Below are positions 1 to 9,089 of a stretch of 42,574 bases of DNA, in pieces; position 1 is the first letter of the stretch, and every line of letters starts with the position of its first letter. Both the position numbers and the translations under genes were made by a program. The stretch lies in assembly GCA_026983835.1 (NCBI GenBank), contig JALSTH010000089.1, positions 1 to 42,574 on the forward strand, written 5' to 3'. The notes beneath the pieces were generated by a model. The model was not told where the DNA came from. It did no database searches and saw nothing but the letters and a program-made list of their open reading frames with translations. The stretch comes from Candidatus Zixiibacteriota bacterium (GTDB lineage Bacteria; Zixibacteria; MSB-5A5; UM-FILTER-46-8).

Positions 1-804
1 ATATTGTAATGGATCTCCCCCCCAGACCTGATCGATACTCTCGGTTTTCCCTCCGCAGACAGCAAAGAAATAAGCATCGATAAGCTCGCCGTCATATTTC
101 AAAACTTCCCCTGCGGTCTCCTCGATCGCCTTATCCGCCAATGGATATTCGCTGTCGTATCCCAAATAAACTTGATCCGAAATGGTGGCTTTCAAAAATC
201 CCATACCACCCCGTCCAATCGCCTTCTTAAGTGCGTAAGTTCGCGCCGCCACCGCTTGAGCCTTCAAAGCTTCATATTCATTTTCATCCCTGATCCCCAT
301 CTCTGCCGGAAGGACTCCCTTCAGATAACTATCAATATCCAATCGGTTGATAACTTCGACATTTTTCTTTCCTCTCTGTGGGAAAATATAAATACCCCCA
401 CGATAACCTTTTCCATTCACCCGAGCCACCCCATCTCCGCTGGTCTGTCGGAAATATACCTCAACGGCATTCTTTGAAAGCCTTCCGTAATTGCGATCAT
501 ATACAGCCAACCCGCTCCCTTTCTTCTTCACCGTGATTTTCGATATGCTGAAATATTCTTCTTTGGAGCTATCGTTATATGTTGTGACTATCACGAAAGG
601 CTCATCATTCGAGTATTTTACTTCTTTAACCTCCGATAGAACCTTGACGGATACATAAGGGATATTTGATTTGTCGCCGCCTTTACGCCCCTTGTATTCC
701 GAAAACAAACCGGGGGGTTTACAGGAGACAGCGGATATCGCCGAAACAAAAATAACCCCGAAAAGAATACTTATCCGCCGCCTCCGAAATTTCAAATCAG
801 GCAT
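1..804 (-). CDS. SpoIID/LytB-domain lipoprotein (C-terminus beyond window)
   Basis: An open frame of 268 codons runs from an ATG at 804 to the left edge without a stop, so the 3' part is missing. The N-terminus has a basic patch (FRRRR), a hydrophobic stretch and a lipobox-like SAVSC, suggesting an envelope lipoprotein. Residues from about 150 match the SpoIID/LytB domain: VINRLDIDSYLKGVLPAEMG, then EALKAQAVAARTYAL, then YFFAVCGGKTES. SpoIID proteins are lytic transglycosylases that cut peptidoglycan glycan strands and leave 1,6-anhydro-MurNAc ends. The start codon lies inside the 3' end of anmK (8-base overlap), indicating translational coupling. Domain assignment is strong. Activity is inferred, and many SpoIID-like proteins outside sporeformers are uncharacterised. 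Confidence 0.88.
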   Translation of the reverse strand, partial: MPDLKFRRRRISILFGVIFVSAISAVSCKPPGLFSEYKGRKGGDKSNIPYVSVKVLSEVKEVKYSNDEPFVIVTTYNDSSKEEYFSISKITVKKKGSGLAVYDRNYGRLSKNAVEVYFRQTSGDGVARVNGKGYRGGIYIFPQRGKKNVEVINRLDIDSYLKGVLPAEMGIRDENEYEALKAQAVAARTYALKKAIGRGGMGFLKATISDQVYLGYDSEYPLADKAIEETAGEVLKYDGELIDAYFFAVCGGKTESIDQVWGGDPLQY

Positions 805-1939
805 AGCATATTTTCCCTAAAACCGTCGGTCTTAATGAACCCGTTGTCGAACATAAATCCGATTTCACCCCATCGATAGCCAGCACAGCCAACAAGGCAA
901 ACCCGGCACACTCAACATATTTTGGATTTAGTCCGTATTCGGAGGAATCCCTTATCGAATATCCGTCAAGATTGCTTCTTAATCTCTCCATCAAATTCCC
1001 GTTAAATGCTCCGCCTCCGCAAACTATCAATCGTTTGGCATCTGTGGGTATATATTTTCGGACATTAAGGGCAATTGCTTGAGCCGTAAATTCCGTAGCT
1101 GTGGTTATCAAATCAGCCCTTTTATTTCCATTGCCGAAATGATTTTTGATAAATTGTTCCCCGTAATATTCCCGCCCGGTCGATTTCGGAGGGGGATTAT
1201 TAATAAATTTATCGCTCGTCAATTCACCCATTAATTTATTTATGACCCTACCTACCGAAGCGATAGAGCCGTTTTTATCATAGGAACGATTATAATAATT
1301 TCGGGCTAAAGCATCGATTAATATATTCCCGGGACCGCAATCGAAACCGAATATCTTTCGCTTCGATGTTTTGCCCGGCAGATAAGTTAAATTAGCAATC
1401 CCGCCGATATTCAAGACACCAAGAGGTCTATCCTTCGGAAATAAATAATTATGAACCACCGGACTTAACGGCGCTCCCTCTCCACCGGCGCCGATATCCG
1501 CCCGGCGGAAGTCTCCTACCGTTGTAATCCCGGTCGATGCGGCGATAATGGATGGATCGCCTATTTGCAGGGTAGCCTTATCTTTCGGCAGATGGCGGAT
1601 AGTTTGCCCATGGCATCCGATTATATCTATCCCTTCCGGCGTGGTCTCGAATTTTCTCAAAGCTGATTTTATTTTCGAGGCGATAAAAAACGAAAACAAC
1701 CTATCGGCTTTTATCAACTCTTCGATAGTAGCTTTTCGGGAGGAGATTAGGTCCCACAAAGCTTGATGAAGTTTAGAGGGGAATTTATATATTGCTTGGT
1801 TAATTGACTTTACCGGGTATAATCCATCTCGAGCAGTTATTCTAAATAAACCTATATCGAGTGCATCCACCGAAGTTCCACTATTAACCCCGAGAACAAG
1901 CCTTGCCGGTTTTTTCTTTTTCCGCTGAACCTTTGCCAA
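797..1939 (-). CDS. anmK: Anhydro-N-acetylmuramic acid kinase
   Basis: AnmK phosphorylates and hydrolyses 1,6-anhydro-MurNAc to MurNAc-6-phosphate during cytoplasmic recycling of cell-wall sugars. Visible family motifs are the N-terminal phosphate-binding segment GVNSGTSVDALDIGL (family usual: GLMSGTSLDG.D), the central GCHGQTIRH, the GDFRRADIGAGGEGAPLSP segment, and FDCGPGNILIDAL. The length of 380 residues is typical. The start is a TTG: the codon just before it in frame is a stop (TGA), and a GGTGG sits about 8 bases upstream, so no earlier start is possible. The gene precedes and overlaps a SpoIID gene whose expected product is exactly the anhydro sugar this kinase uses. Confidence 0.93.
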   Translation of the reverse strand: MAKVQRKKKKPARLVLGVNSGTSVDALDIGLFRITARDGLYPVKSINQAIYKFPSKLHQALWDLISSRKATIEELIKADRLFSFFIASKIKSALRKFETTPEGIDIIGCHGQTIRHLPKDKATLQIGDPSIIAASTGITTVGDFRRADIGAGGEGAPLSPVVHNYLFPKDRPLGVLNIGGIANLTYLPGKTSKRKIFGFDCGPGNILIDALARNYYNRSYDKNGSIASVGRVINKLMGELTSDKFINNPPPKSTGREYYGEQFIKNHFGNGNKRADLITTATEFTAQAIALNVRKYIPTDAKRLIVCGGGAFNGNLMERLRSNLDGYSIRDSSEYGLNPKYVECAGFALLAVLAIDGVKSDLCSTTGSLRPTVLGKICYA

Positions 1940-2095
1940 TCAAAACCACCGATTTTTATGCGGTGTAAATTCATTTATGAGCCTAATTTAAATCATCAGC
2001 CATACTTCAAACTATAATTGATTTTTTTTGAGCTTTACTATTATAGCGAACTTGCGATGTTAGATCTCAATCTTGCATAAAAACATACTATATAA

Positions 2096-2527
2096 TTACT
2101 TCACTTCGCTCTCCAACTGATTTTTGAAATAGGCATATAACGCATCATAAAGATAAAACTCTTTATCAAGAGTTTCATAGTCGTCTTTACTCGATAATGT
2201 ATATCCTCTGCCAAATACATCAAGCGCAACAGCAAGCGGCGAAGAATTTTTCGGGTGTGTGTCCGCTTCCCTGACAATCAACTGGATTTTCTTCAAAACG
2301 GGGTCTTGAAGATTATACTTTTCCATAAAAGCATCAAACGAGCATTTATCACCGTGATGGCCGAGTTCCACCCCTTTCATATCGAATGGAGTTCCATCCT
2401 TTATGATTGAAGGGTCTGTCTCTCTGGGAACAAAAACAAATTCAGCGTCCGGATCAATGAACCTCTTGATAAGCCAAGGGCAGGCGACCCTATCCACATG
2501 AACCCTTTCTCTGGTTACCCATTTCAT
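2096..2527 (-). CDS. Stand-alone ChrB C-terminal-domain protein
   Basis: The 143-residue product matches the C-terminal domain of the chromate-resistance protein ChrB: WVTRERVHVDRVACPWLIKR at the start, then FIDPDAEFVFVP, PFDMKGVELGHHGDKCSFDA and IVREADTHP. The N-terminal helix-turn-helix-like half of full-length ChrB (roughly 300 residues) is absent, and no chrA transporter is nearby. The start ATG has a good Shine-Dalgarno sequence (GGAGG). The single-domain form is common in genomes without chromate resistance, so its real role is uncertain. The family is confident; a chromate function is not supported here. It is transcribed in the same direction as anmK but separated by about 155 bases. 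Confidence 0.85.
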   Translation of the reverse strand: MKWVTRERVHVDRVACPWLIKRFIDPDAEFVFVPRETDPSIIKDGTPFDMKGVELGHHGDKCSFDAFMEKYNLQDPVLKKIQLIVREADTHPKNSSPLAVALDVFGRGYTLSSKDDYETLDKEFYLYDALYAYFKNQLESEVK

Positions 2528-2700
2528 AAAGTACCTCCATTAAATTTCTTTAATATTACGGTTTTGCCTAACTCGTTATTATGTAATTCAGTTTTATTAT
2601 CTTCGGTTTTCCTTTCACATTATCGATGCCGATTTCCGGGGAATTTAAGAGGAATTATCGGCGGCTGCATTTTTTTGGGTTCTTCCCAAAATTCAAAAAG

Positions 2701-2784
2701 CGGAGGGAGGGGGACTCGAACCCCCATGGGCTTTCACCCGGCGGTTTTCAAGACCGCTGCCTTACCGATTAGGACTATCCCTCC
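2701..2784 (-). tRNA. tRNA-Ser (anticodon UGA)
   Basis: Read on the minus strand, a seven-base acceptor stem GGAGGGA/TCCCTCC encloses a class II cloverleaf. The anticodon stem-loop is GCGGT-CTTGAAA-ACCGC (anticodon TGA, read UGA). A variable arm GGGTGAAAGCCC and a T arm GGGGG-TTCGAGT-CCCCC follow. The discriminator base is G, as usual for serine. The CCA tail is not encoded, and a CTTTTT run follows the 3' end. All arms pair, so identity is confident. Confidence 0.95.
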
Positions 2785-3071
2785 AAGCGATTCATTAAAC
2801 CTTATATAAGTAAACCACAAAAACAATATAAAAAATCAAATATATCAAGTCAATGTCATTCCCCAAAATATAGGAGGGATTCTCTTTTAAGCCAATAAGA
2901 CCTTGATGGAGAAAAATTAGTATTTTTGTTTTGACTATATAGAATTTATACTTTATTACTGTTTATATAGGTATTACTTATGGTCCAAACTTAATACCGT
3001 ACATTTTTCTACCCATAATTAGGGATAGTATTGAAGAATTTTAAAACAATACCTTTTATGAACATACCTAA

Positions 3072-3920
3072 ATGAAAAAGGATGAATTTAATAATATAAA
3101 TCAAGTTGGGTATTGGTCGGAGGTTAAGCTTGACATCGTGAAGAAGTATGCTAAGGCATACTCTATAATTCTCGCAAAGAAGAAAAATCTTTCCCATGTT
3201 TATATCGACGGTTTTGCGGGACCTGGGGTTAATATATCAAAGGCGACAAAAGATTTCATCCCCGGTAGTCCACTCAATGCATTACGAATTAAACCGGGGT
3301 TTGATGAATATTACCTTGTGGATCTAAATGGGGACAAAATAGATCGATTGCGAAAACTCGTGGGAGAGAACACAAAAGTGCATATTTACCAAGGAGATTG
3401 CAACAAGATTCTTCTAGATGAGATATTCCCACATGTTCTTTACAAGAACTTCCGAAGAGGGCTATGCTTACTTGATCCTTATGGATTACACCTCGACTGG
3501 AAAGTAATCGAAACTGCCGGGAAAATGAGAACAATTGATCTTTTCTTGAACTTCCCGACCATGGATATGAACCGAAACGCCTTGTGGCGAAATCCTAGTG
3601 GCGTGCGTGCCAGAGATATAGAGCGTATGACCGCTTTCTGGGGTGATGAATCTTGGCACGATGTTGCATATAAAGAGAATCCCCAACAAGACCTTTTCAA
3701 CAAACCAGGGCTTCTAAAAGCAAGCAACGATAAAATCGTTGATGCCTTCCGTCAACGGCTAAAGAATGTGGCAAAATTTAACTATGTTCCTAAACCTATG
3801 CCTATGCGAAACTCAACGAACTCAATCGTGTATTACTTGTTCTTCGCTAGTCAGCAGCGGGTCGCGTCCAAAATAGTGGAAGACATATTCTCGAAGTACG
3901 AAAAGTGGGGAGCGCAATAA
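3072..3920 (+). CDS. tcmP: Three-Cys-motif partner protein TcmP
   Basis: The 282-residue product matches the TcmP family, which is found beside three-Cys-motif (Gp37/Gp68, DUF5131) proteins. Motifs resemble a class I SAM-dependent methyltransferase: [10 protein letters not shown] at residues 43-52 looks like a SAM-binding motif I, YYLVDLN at about 80-86 like motif II, and LLDPYGL at 133-139 recalls the DPPY catalytic loop of DNA/RNA methyltransferases. The substrate is unknown. No strong Shine-Dalgarno precedes the ATG. The stop overlaps the start of the next gene by one base (TAATG), so the two are surely co-translated. A nucleic-acid modification or phage-related role is an inference from the motifs and the usual partner. 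Confidence 0.85.
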   Translation: MKKDEFNNINQVGYWSEVKLDIVKKYAKAYSIILAKKKNLSHVYIDGFAGPGVNISKATKDFIPGSPLNALRIKPGFDEYYLVDLNGDKIDRLRKLVGENTKVHIYQGDCNKILLDEIFPHVLYKNFRRGLCLLDPYGLHLDWKVIETAGKMRTIDLFLNFPTMDMNRNALWRNPSGVRARDIERMTAFWGDESWHDVAYKENPQQDLFNKPGLLKASNDKIVDAFRQRLKNVAKFNYVPKPMPMRNSTNSIVYYLFFASQQRVASKIVEDIFSKYEKWGAQ

Positions 3921-4630
3921 TGGCTAAATCAAAAATTGAATGGACCGAATCCACTTGGAACCCAGTCACGGGTTGCACAAAGATAAGTCCGGGTTGCGCG
4001 CACTGCTATGCCAAGCGGATGTCCATCCGCCTGAAGGCGATGGGACAGCCTAATTATATCAACGGATTCAGCCTTACTATTCATAAACATATGCTTGAAT
4101 TACCTTTGCGCTGGAAGCGTCCGCAGATGATATTCGTAAATTCAATGAGCGATCTGTTTCATAAGGGCGTCCCTTTCGAGTTTATATCAAAGGTCTTTGA
4201 TGTAATGGCCCAAGCATCACACCACCGATTCCAAGTTCTTACGAAACGCTCGAATCGTTTGTTGGAATTGAGCCCGAAACTTGTTTGGATGCCCAATATT
4301 TGGGTAGGCGTCAGCGTGGAAAATTCCGATTATCTATTCCGTATTGATGATTTGAGGCAGACGGACGCCAAGATCAAGTTCGTATCGTTCGAACCCCTAC
4401 TCGGGGCAATTCCTGATATAAATCTAAAAGGTATCGATTGGGTCATAGTCGGCGGGGAGTCGGGTCCCAAAGCTCGTCCGATGGATCCTGATTGGGTCAG
4501 GGAGATACGGGATCAATGCCTATCCGCGGGGGTGCCGTTTTTCTTTAAGCAATGGGGCGGAATAAATAAAAAGAAAGCCGGGCGGGTCCTTGATGGGAAA
4601 GTGTGGAATCGTATACCAGCTTTTATTTGA
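3920..4630 (+). CDS. Phage Gp37/Gp68-family (DUF5131) three-Cys protein
   Basis: I place the start at 3920, where ATG overlaps the tcmP stop as TAATG and a GGGGAG ribosome site lies about 8 bases upstream; a longer frame from 3905 adds only five residues and lacks this support. The 236-residue product begins with [14 protein letters not shown]. It carries the diagnostic cysteines C19, C26 and C29 (CX6CX2C, in [14 protein letters not shown]), spaced as in a radical-SAM-like Fe-S site. Further family motifs are [41 protein letters not shown] and FFFKQWGG. The family is common in phages and accessory islands; its reaction is not established. The gene ends 5 bases from a convergent gene. Confidence 0.88.
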   Translation: MAKSKIEWTESTWNPVTGCTKISPGCAHCYAKRMSIRLKAMGQPNYINGFSLTIHKHMLELPLRWKRPQMIFVNSMSDLFHKGVPFEFISKVFDVMAQASHHRFQVLTKRSNRLLELSPKLVWMPNIWVGVSVENSDYLFRIDDLRQTDAKIKFVSFEPLLGAIPDINLKGIDWVIVGGESGPKARPMDPDWVREIRDQCLSAGVPFFFKQWGGINKKKAGRVLDGKVWNRIPAFI

Positions 4631-4635
4631 TAAAA

Positions 4636-5766
4636 TCAATTCAGCGGATAATCGTAAAGGCGGTAGATTTTCCATAATTTACCACCCAGATTGGCGATAG
4701 CACTGTTCATCTGAAAATTGGTCTCCAATATCCAACCCATCTCGCTGTATTTATACCCCCGCTTCAATCCCTCCTCAATAGTCGCCAAATAAAAGAGGTT
4801 GTCTATCCCCCGCTTTCGGTACTCAGGTACAACCCCCATTATTATCGTGCGGACACCCTTTATGGTCCTCCGAATTTTCAAATTGTAAATCAAACGAAAT
4901 ATCCCAAACGGAAATAATCTCCCATTTAACTTAATAAGGATTTCATTGATATTCGGGAGCGACAATGAAAAGCCGACCGGGTTCCCGTCCACTTCAGCAA
5001 AGAAAGCGATATTGGGGTCCACCGTCAATTTCAAATCCTCCGCCATATGATCGATTTCGGTATCCGTCAACGGAATAAAGCCCCAATTTTTCTCCCAAGC
5101 CTTGTTATAGATATATTTCACCTTTTCCACTTCATTTCGCAGATTTTTCATATTCATTTTACGGATGACCACCTTTTCCCTCTTGATAATTCTATCCCTT
5201 ATACGAAGTATCCGCTCGGGAACCTTCATAGTCTCATCCATATAATAACCGTACAAATCCATAGCCTTTTTCATTCCATACCGTTCAGCTAATCCAAGAT
5301 AATATTTCGGCGTATAGGTGTTCATTATCGTTGGAGGCGAATCGTGACCTTTAACTAAAAACCCTATCTCATCATTGGTGGAAAAATTACAGGGACCCCT
5401 CATTGTATCCATCCCCTTCGCGCGAAGGTAATCAGCCGCACTATCGAATAATGCCTTCGAGACGGACAAATCATCAACAGCTTCGAAAAATCCGAAGAAG
5501 CCTACTTTATCCTGATGAAATTCGTTATGCCGATGATTAACAATAGCCGAAATCCTTCCAACTAAATCACCTTCCTTATAAGATAGATAATGCTCAACCT
5601 CGGCGTGTTCAAAGAACGGGTTTTTGCGCGGATTAAAAAACTGCTTCCTCTCGAAAAGCAGATGAGGAACCCAATTTGGATTGTCTTTATATATTTTCCA
5701 AGGGAATTTAAGGAATTTTTTGAGGTCTTTGGGAATTTTTACCTTTTTAATCCATATATCGGACAT
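4636..5766 (-). CDS. GNAT-fold acyltransferase, candidate bacterial ceramide synthase
   Basis: The 376-residue protein belongs to a GNAT-like family with conserved blocks WVPHLLFERK, NPFFEHAEV, GFFGFFEAVDD, MRGPCNFSTNDEIGFL, IMNTYTPKYY and a C-terminal acyl-CoA-binding-like segment IMGVVPEYRKRGIDNLFYL. It starts 4 bases after the upstream serine-palmitoyltransferase-like gene stops, so the two form one transcription unit. From established knowledge of the Caulobacter sphingolipid pathway, the bacterial ceramide synthase is a GNAT-type N-acyltransferase encoded near spt. That context makes N-acylation of a sphingoid base the best guess. The fold is confident. The substrate is an inference from the neighbour, and a general N-acetyltransferase remains possible. 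Confidence 0.72.
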   Translation of the reverse strand: MSDIWIKKVKIPKDLKKFLKFPWKIYKDNPNWVPHLLFERKQFFNPRKNPFFEHAEVEHYLSYKEGDLVGRISAIVNHRHNEFHQDKVGFFGFFEAVDDLSVSKALFDSAADYLRAKGMDTMRGPCNFSTNDEIGFLVKGHDSPPTIMNTYTPKYYLGLAERYGMKKAMDLYGYYMDETMKVPERILRIRDRIIKREKVVIRKMNMKNLRNEVEKVKYIYNKAWEKNWGFIPLTDTEIDHMAEDLKLTVDPNIAFFAEVDGNPVGFSLSLPNINEILIKLNGRLFPFGIFRLIYNLKIRRTIKGVRTIIMGVVPEYRKRGIDNLFYLATIEEGLKRGYKYSEMGWILETNFQMNSAIANLGGKLWKIYRLYDYPLN

Positions 5767-5770
5767 CCCG

Positions 5771-6955
5771 CTAAATCACCCCGAATTTCTTACCAACCTT
5801 ACGGAAAGTTTCCAAAACCCTATCCATCTGCTCATCGGTATGGGTAGCGGTATAACTCGTGCGAATCAATCCCTGCCCCGGGGGAACCGCCGGCGGAATA
5901 ATCGGATTGGTGAAAAGCCCCTCATCGGAAAGTGATTTCCAAAATTGGAATGTTTTCATCTCATCGCCGATATAAATCGGAACGATAGGTGTTTGAGTGC
6001 TTCCGATATCGAAACCCATCGCCTTAAACTCAGAATGCATCCGCCTGGTAATAGCCCAAAGCCTTTCTCTGCGTTCCGGCTCTTTTTGTATTATATCCAA
6101 CGCCACCAAACAGGAAGCGACAGCCGAAGGAGGCATAGAAGCGGAAAATATCAGCGCGCGGGAGAAATGCCGTATGTAATCAATTACTTCGGCGGTAGAG
6201 GCAATAACACCGCCCAACGAAGCAAAAGATTTGGAAAATGTCCCCATTATCATATCGGTTTCATCCGCCAATCCGTAATATTCCGTAGTTCCCCGACCAT
6301 TATCCCCCAACACACCTATCGAATGGGCATCATCAACCATAACCCTTGCTTCGTATTTTTTCGCCAATTCGACTATCTCCGGGAGATTACAGATATCCCC
6401 CTCCATCGAAAATACACCATCCACCACGATTAATTTCCCGCCTTCATTATCGCTGTTGTTCCTCAATACCCTTTCCAAATCTTCCATATCATTATGCTTG
6501 AATTTTATAGTTTTACCGAAAGACAAGCGACAGCCATCGACTATGGAGGCGTGATCTGAACGGTCGGTGAAAATCAAGTCGTTTTTATTAACGAGACAGG
6601 ATATCGTTCCCAGATTAGTTTGAAATCCGGTGGAGAATACCTGAGCCTTTTCCTTCTTCAGGAATTTAGCCAATTTGTCCTCAAGCTCCTCATGAATATC
6701 CAAAGTGCCATTGAGGAATCTTGAACCGGTACAGCCGGAGCCATATTTCATAGCGGCATCGGCGGCGGCTTCCTTGACCCGCGGATCGGACACCAGCCCC
6801 AAGTAATTGTTCGATCCTATCATCAACATCTTCTTCCCCTCGACAACAACTTCCGTTCCCATCGAGGAGCTTATTGGGCGAAAATAGGGATAAAACCCGG
6901 CATTCTGTATTTCCTTATGCCTGGTAAATTGCTTGCATTTAGTTAAAAGATCCAT
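5771..6955 (-). CDS. spt: Serine palmitoyltransferase-like alpha-oxoamine synthase
   Basis: This is a PLP-dependent fold-type I enzyme of the alpha-oxoamine synthase family, 394 residues. Key features are GSNNYLGL (48-55), [18 protein letters not shown] (71-88), stacking His135 in DHASIVDG, Asp208 in [10 protein letters not shown] and the PLP lysine K242 in [12 protein letters not shown]. The segments YPYFRPI and the [15 protein letters not shown] block match bacterial (Bacteroides-type) serine palmitoyltransferase better than 8-amino-7-oxononanoate synthase or glycine C-acetyltransferase, which condense other substrates. It would join serine and a palmitoyl thioester to 3-ketosphinganine. 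The ATG has a GGGAGAG ribosome site. Neighbouring acyltransferase and reductase genes support a sphingolipid role. No biotin or threonine catabolism gene is nearby. Confidence 0.82.
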   Translation of the reverse strand: MDLLTKCKQFTRHKEIQNAGFYPYFRPISSSMGTEVVVEGKKMLMIGSNNYLGLVSDPRVKEAAADAAMKYGSGCTGSRFLNGTLDIHEELEDKLAKFLKKEKAQVFSTGFQTNLGTISCLVNKNDLIFTDRSDHASIVDGCRLSFGKTIKFKHNDMEDLERVLRNNSDNEGGKLIVVDGVFSMEGDICNLPEIVELAKKYEARVMVDDAHSIGVLGDNGRGTTEYYGLADETDMIMGTFSKSFASLGGVIASTAEVIDYIRHFSRALIFSASMPPSAVASCLVALDIIQKEPERRERLWAITRRMHSEFKAMGFDIGSTQTPIVPIYIGDEMKTFQFWKSLSDEGLFTNPIIPPAVPPGQGLIRTSYTATHTDEQMDRVLETFRKVGKKFGVI

Positions 6956-7085
6956 AAAACTTCTCTCCCGGCGTTTTAACCCTTGCGCTCAATAGCAGGA
7001 ACTTATATTTTAACCGACAATTAAGTGGATTTGTATTTTTATTAGCCTACGCTAAAACTTATATTAAATTATAAAAGTACCCCAT

Positions 7086-8105
7086 TTGTCAAGAAATAAA
7101 ATCAATAGTAAAATAATCCCTGAAGGATCTCATTGCCTGATTACCGGAGCTAACGGTTTTGTGGGAAGTCATTTATGTAAATCGGTCATCCGACAAGGGG
7201 GGAAAGTTTCAGCTCTTGTAAGAAAAACTTCCAACACTGAAAATATCCGTTATTTAAATATGAATTTCCGTTATGGGGAACTCCGTGATATCGAATCACT
7301 CAAGAAGGCGGTTGCGGGAATCGATTACATTTTCCATTTAGGGGGAGTCGTTAAAGCTAAGGATAAACAAACATTCTTCGAAGTTAACCATTTGGGGACA
7401 AAAAACTTACTGAAAGCCATACTTGAAACGGGAAACCCGAAAAGATTAATATATGTTTCTTCACAAGCCGCAGTTGGTCCCGGAAAGGGATTTGAACCGA
7501 TAGACGAGGATTATCCACCCAATCCGGTAACTACCTACGGCCGCTCGAAGCTGTTGGGTGAAAAGGAGATAAATTTGCTTGCCGATAGGATACCAGCGGT
7601 AATAGTCAGACCGCCGGCTGTTTATGGTCCCGGGGATAAAGAAATCCTAACTTTTTTCAAAGCGGTTAATTACGGCATAAAACCGTATTTCGGTGATGGG
7701 GAATCGATATTTTCTTTAATATATGTCAGCGATTTAGCCGAGGGGATTATCCAAGCGGCATTCAGCGAAAAGAGCATCGGCAAAACCTATTTTCTAACTG
7801 ATGGTTCGCTTTATAAATGGAAAGAGCTTATCGGCATTTTGTCAGCTGTTTTGGGAAAAAAAGGAGTTAAGGTAAAAATACCAGTTTCTCTTTTTCTTTT
7901 TTTAGGCACGCTTTCTGAGAATACTGCCAAATTGTTCGGCAAAATACCTATGCTGACTCGGGAAAAGGCCTTTGAGTTAACTCGGAGTAATTGGGCTTGC
8001 AGTTCAAAAAGGGCGATGGAAGATTTTGGATATTCGCCAAAGATTAATTTCGCGGATGGAGCAAAAATTACAGCTCAATGGTATAAAGATAAAGGATGGA
8101 TATGA
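7086..8105 (+). CDS. Extended SDR (NAD-dependent epimerase/dehydratase), candidate ceramide reductase
   Basis: The 339-residue protein is an extended short-chain dehydrogenase. It has the Rossmann motif TGANGFVGSHL (20-30), FHLGGVV (83-89), YVSSQAAVG (123-131) and the catalytic pair Y151/K155 in YGRSK, then RPPAVYGPGD. The start is TTG at 7086; an in-frame stop lies 18 bases earlier and no ATG or GTG precedes the Rossmann motif. It is divergent from spt across 130 bases. In Caulobacter the 3-keto group of the ceramide is reduced by an epimerase/dehydratase-type SDR, so this gene is a good candidate for that step. A nucleotide-sugar or steroid-like substrate cannot be excluded from sequence, and the downstream kdsB would also fit a sugar role. 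Confidence 0.75.
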   Translation: MSRNKINSKIIPEGSHCLITGANGFVGSHLCKSVIRQGGKVSALVRKTSNTENIRYLNMNFRYGELRDIESLKKAVAGIDYIFHLGGVVKAKDKQTFFEVNHLGTKNLLKAILETGNPKRLIYVSSQAAVGPGKGFEPIDEDYPPNPVTTYGRSKLLGEKEINLLADRIPAVIVRPPAVYGPGDKEILTFFKAVNYGIKPYFGDGESIFSLIYVSDLAEGIIQAAFSEKSIGKTYFLTDGSLYKWKELIGILSAVLGKKGVKVKIPVSLFLFLGTLSENTAKLFGKIPMLTREKAFELTRSNWACSSKRAMEDFGYSPKINFADGAKITAQWYKDKGWI

Positions 8106-8143
8106 TATTATCCAATGTAAAATCTAAAAAGGTATTCGGATAG

Positions 8144-8899
8144 ATGGACTCGTTAAAATCAATTGGGGTTATCCCCGCTCGTTATGGTTCCAATCGTTTC
8201 CCCGGAAAGCCATTGGCGGATATCGCCGGAGAAACCTTAATCGAAAGAGTTTATAATCGGGCTATCGGCTCCACAAAACTTTCAGCAGTTTATGTTGCCA
8301 CCGATGATGAGCGTATTTTCGATGAAGTGGCTCGATTTGGAGGAAGGGCTGTTATGACTTCCGAGAAACACATTTCCGGCACCGATAGAATAGCAGAAGC
8401 CGTAAGAGATATCGATTGTGATTTGGTAATCAATATTCAAGGCGATGAGCCACTTTTACCGCCGGAACTAATCGATGAATTGGTCGAACTTTTCGATTTA
8501 TATCCCGATTTGGAGGTTGCCACGGCTGCCGTTATTACTGCCGATACAAATCTCATAAGCTCCCCCGATTCGGTTAAAGTAGTAATAGACCGAAACTCAA
8601 ACGCACTTTATTTTTCCAGAGTAATGATACCCGCATATCCAAAGCCAGATAATATCGAATTACCCGGAGGTTGGGTTGGCTTTCTGAAACATATTGGAAT
8701 TTATGCATTTCGGAGAGAGATGTTGTTCAGATTTACAGAAATGGAACCATCGCCTTTGGAGAAAATGGAAAAATTAGAACAACTTCGATTGCTCGAGAAC
8801 GGTATTAAGATTAAGGTGCATATAACAAATTACAATCCACTATCTGTCGATCGTCCCGAAGACATAGAAAGGGTGATTTCGGAAATTACCCGACAATAA
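8144..8899 (+). CDS. kdsB: 3-deoxy-manno-octulosonate cytidylyltransferase
   Basis: KdsB activates Kdo with CTP to CMP-Kdo for lipid A inner-core assembly in the cytoplasm. The 251-residue sequence has the family hallmarks: IPARYGSNRFPGKPLADIAG at the nucleotide-binding N-terminus, VYVATDDERI, SGTDRIAEA, INIQGDEPLLPPELID, HIGIYAFRREML and the LEQLRLLENG tail motif. Length is normal. It follows the SDR gene by 38 bases in the same direction, so it may be co-transcribed. Its presence implies a Kdo-containing outer membrane. Confidence 0.96.
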   Translation: MDSLKSIGVIPARYGSNRFPGKPLADIAGETLIERVYNRAIGSTKLSAVYVATDDERIFDEVARFGGRAVMTSEKHISGTDRIAEAVRDIDCDLVINIQGDEPLLPPELIDELVELFDLYPDLEVATAAVITADTNLISSPDSVKVVIDRNSNALYFSRVMIPAYPKPDNIELPGGWVGFLKHIGIYAFRREMLFRFTEMEPSPLEKMEKLEQLRLLENGIKIKVHITNYNPLSVDRPEDIERVISEITRQ

Positions 8900-9089
8900 A
8901 TCCCCATAACCAAGCCACATTTTAAATATCAAAACATTTTCCTCATCTACAGGATTCCCTATCTTCGGCGGGAATTTGAATTGTTCCATTTATAACCAAA
9001 AGGCTAAGTTTTCCTCCCAAAGGATTACTTAAAACAGTTTAAGGTCAAAAAAAATAAATCAGCCAAAATTAATAAGGCGAGAGGGAAAT

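Noticed and set aside
172-477. 101-codon plus-strand frame at the left edge
   Set aside because: It lies opposite the SpoIID coding sequence, whose motifs are clear, so it is a shadow frame.
2096-2527. Chromate resistance determinant
   Set aside because: Only the ChrB C-terminal domain is present, without the N-terminal half or a ChrA transporter, so a resistance function is not supported.
2931-2957. Promoter-like TTGACT ... TATACT upstream of tcmP
   Set aside because: The spacer between the two boxes is about 10 bases, too short for a sigma-70 promoter, and alternative -10 boxes are weak.
2701-4635. Attachment-site duplication flanking the TcmP pair
   Set aside because: I looked for a second copy of the tRNA-Ser 3' end near 2.87 kb and 4.63 kb. 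Only an eight-base match (GGAGGGAT near 2874) is seen, which is chance level, and no integrase gene is present.
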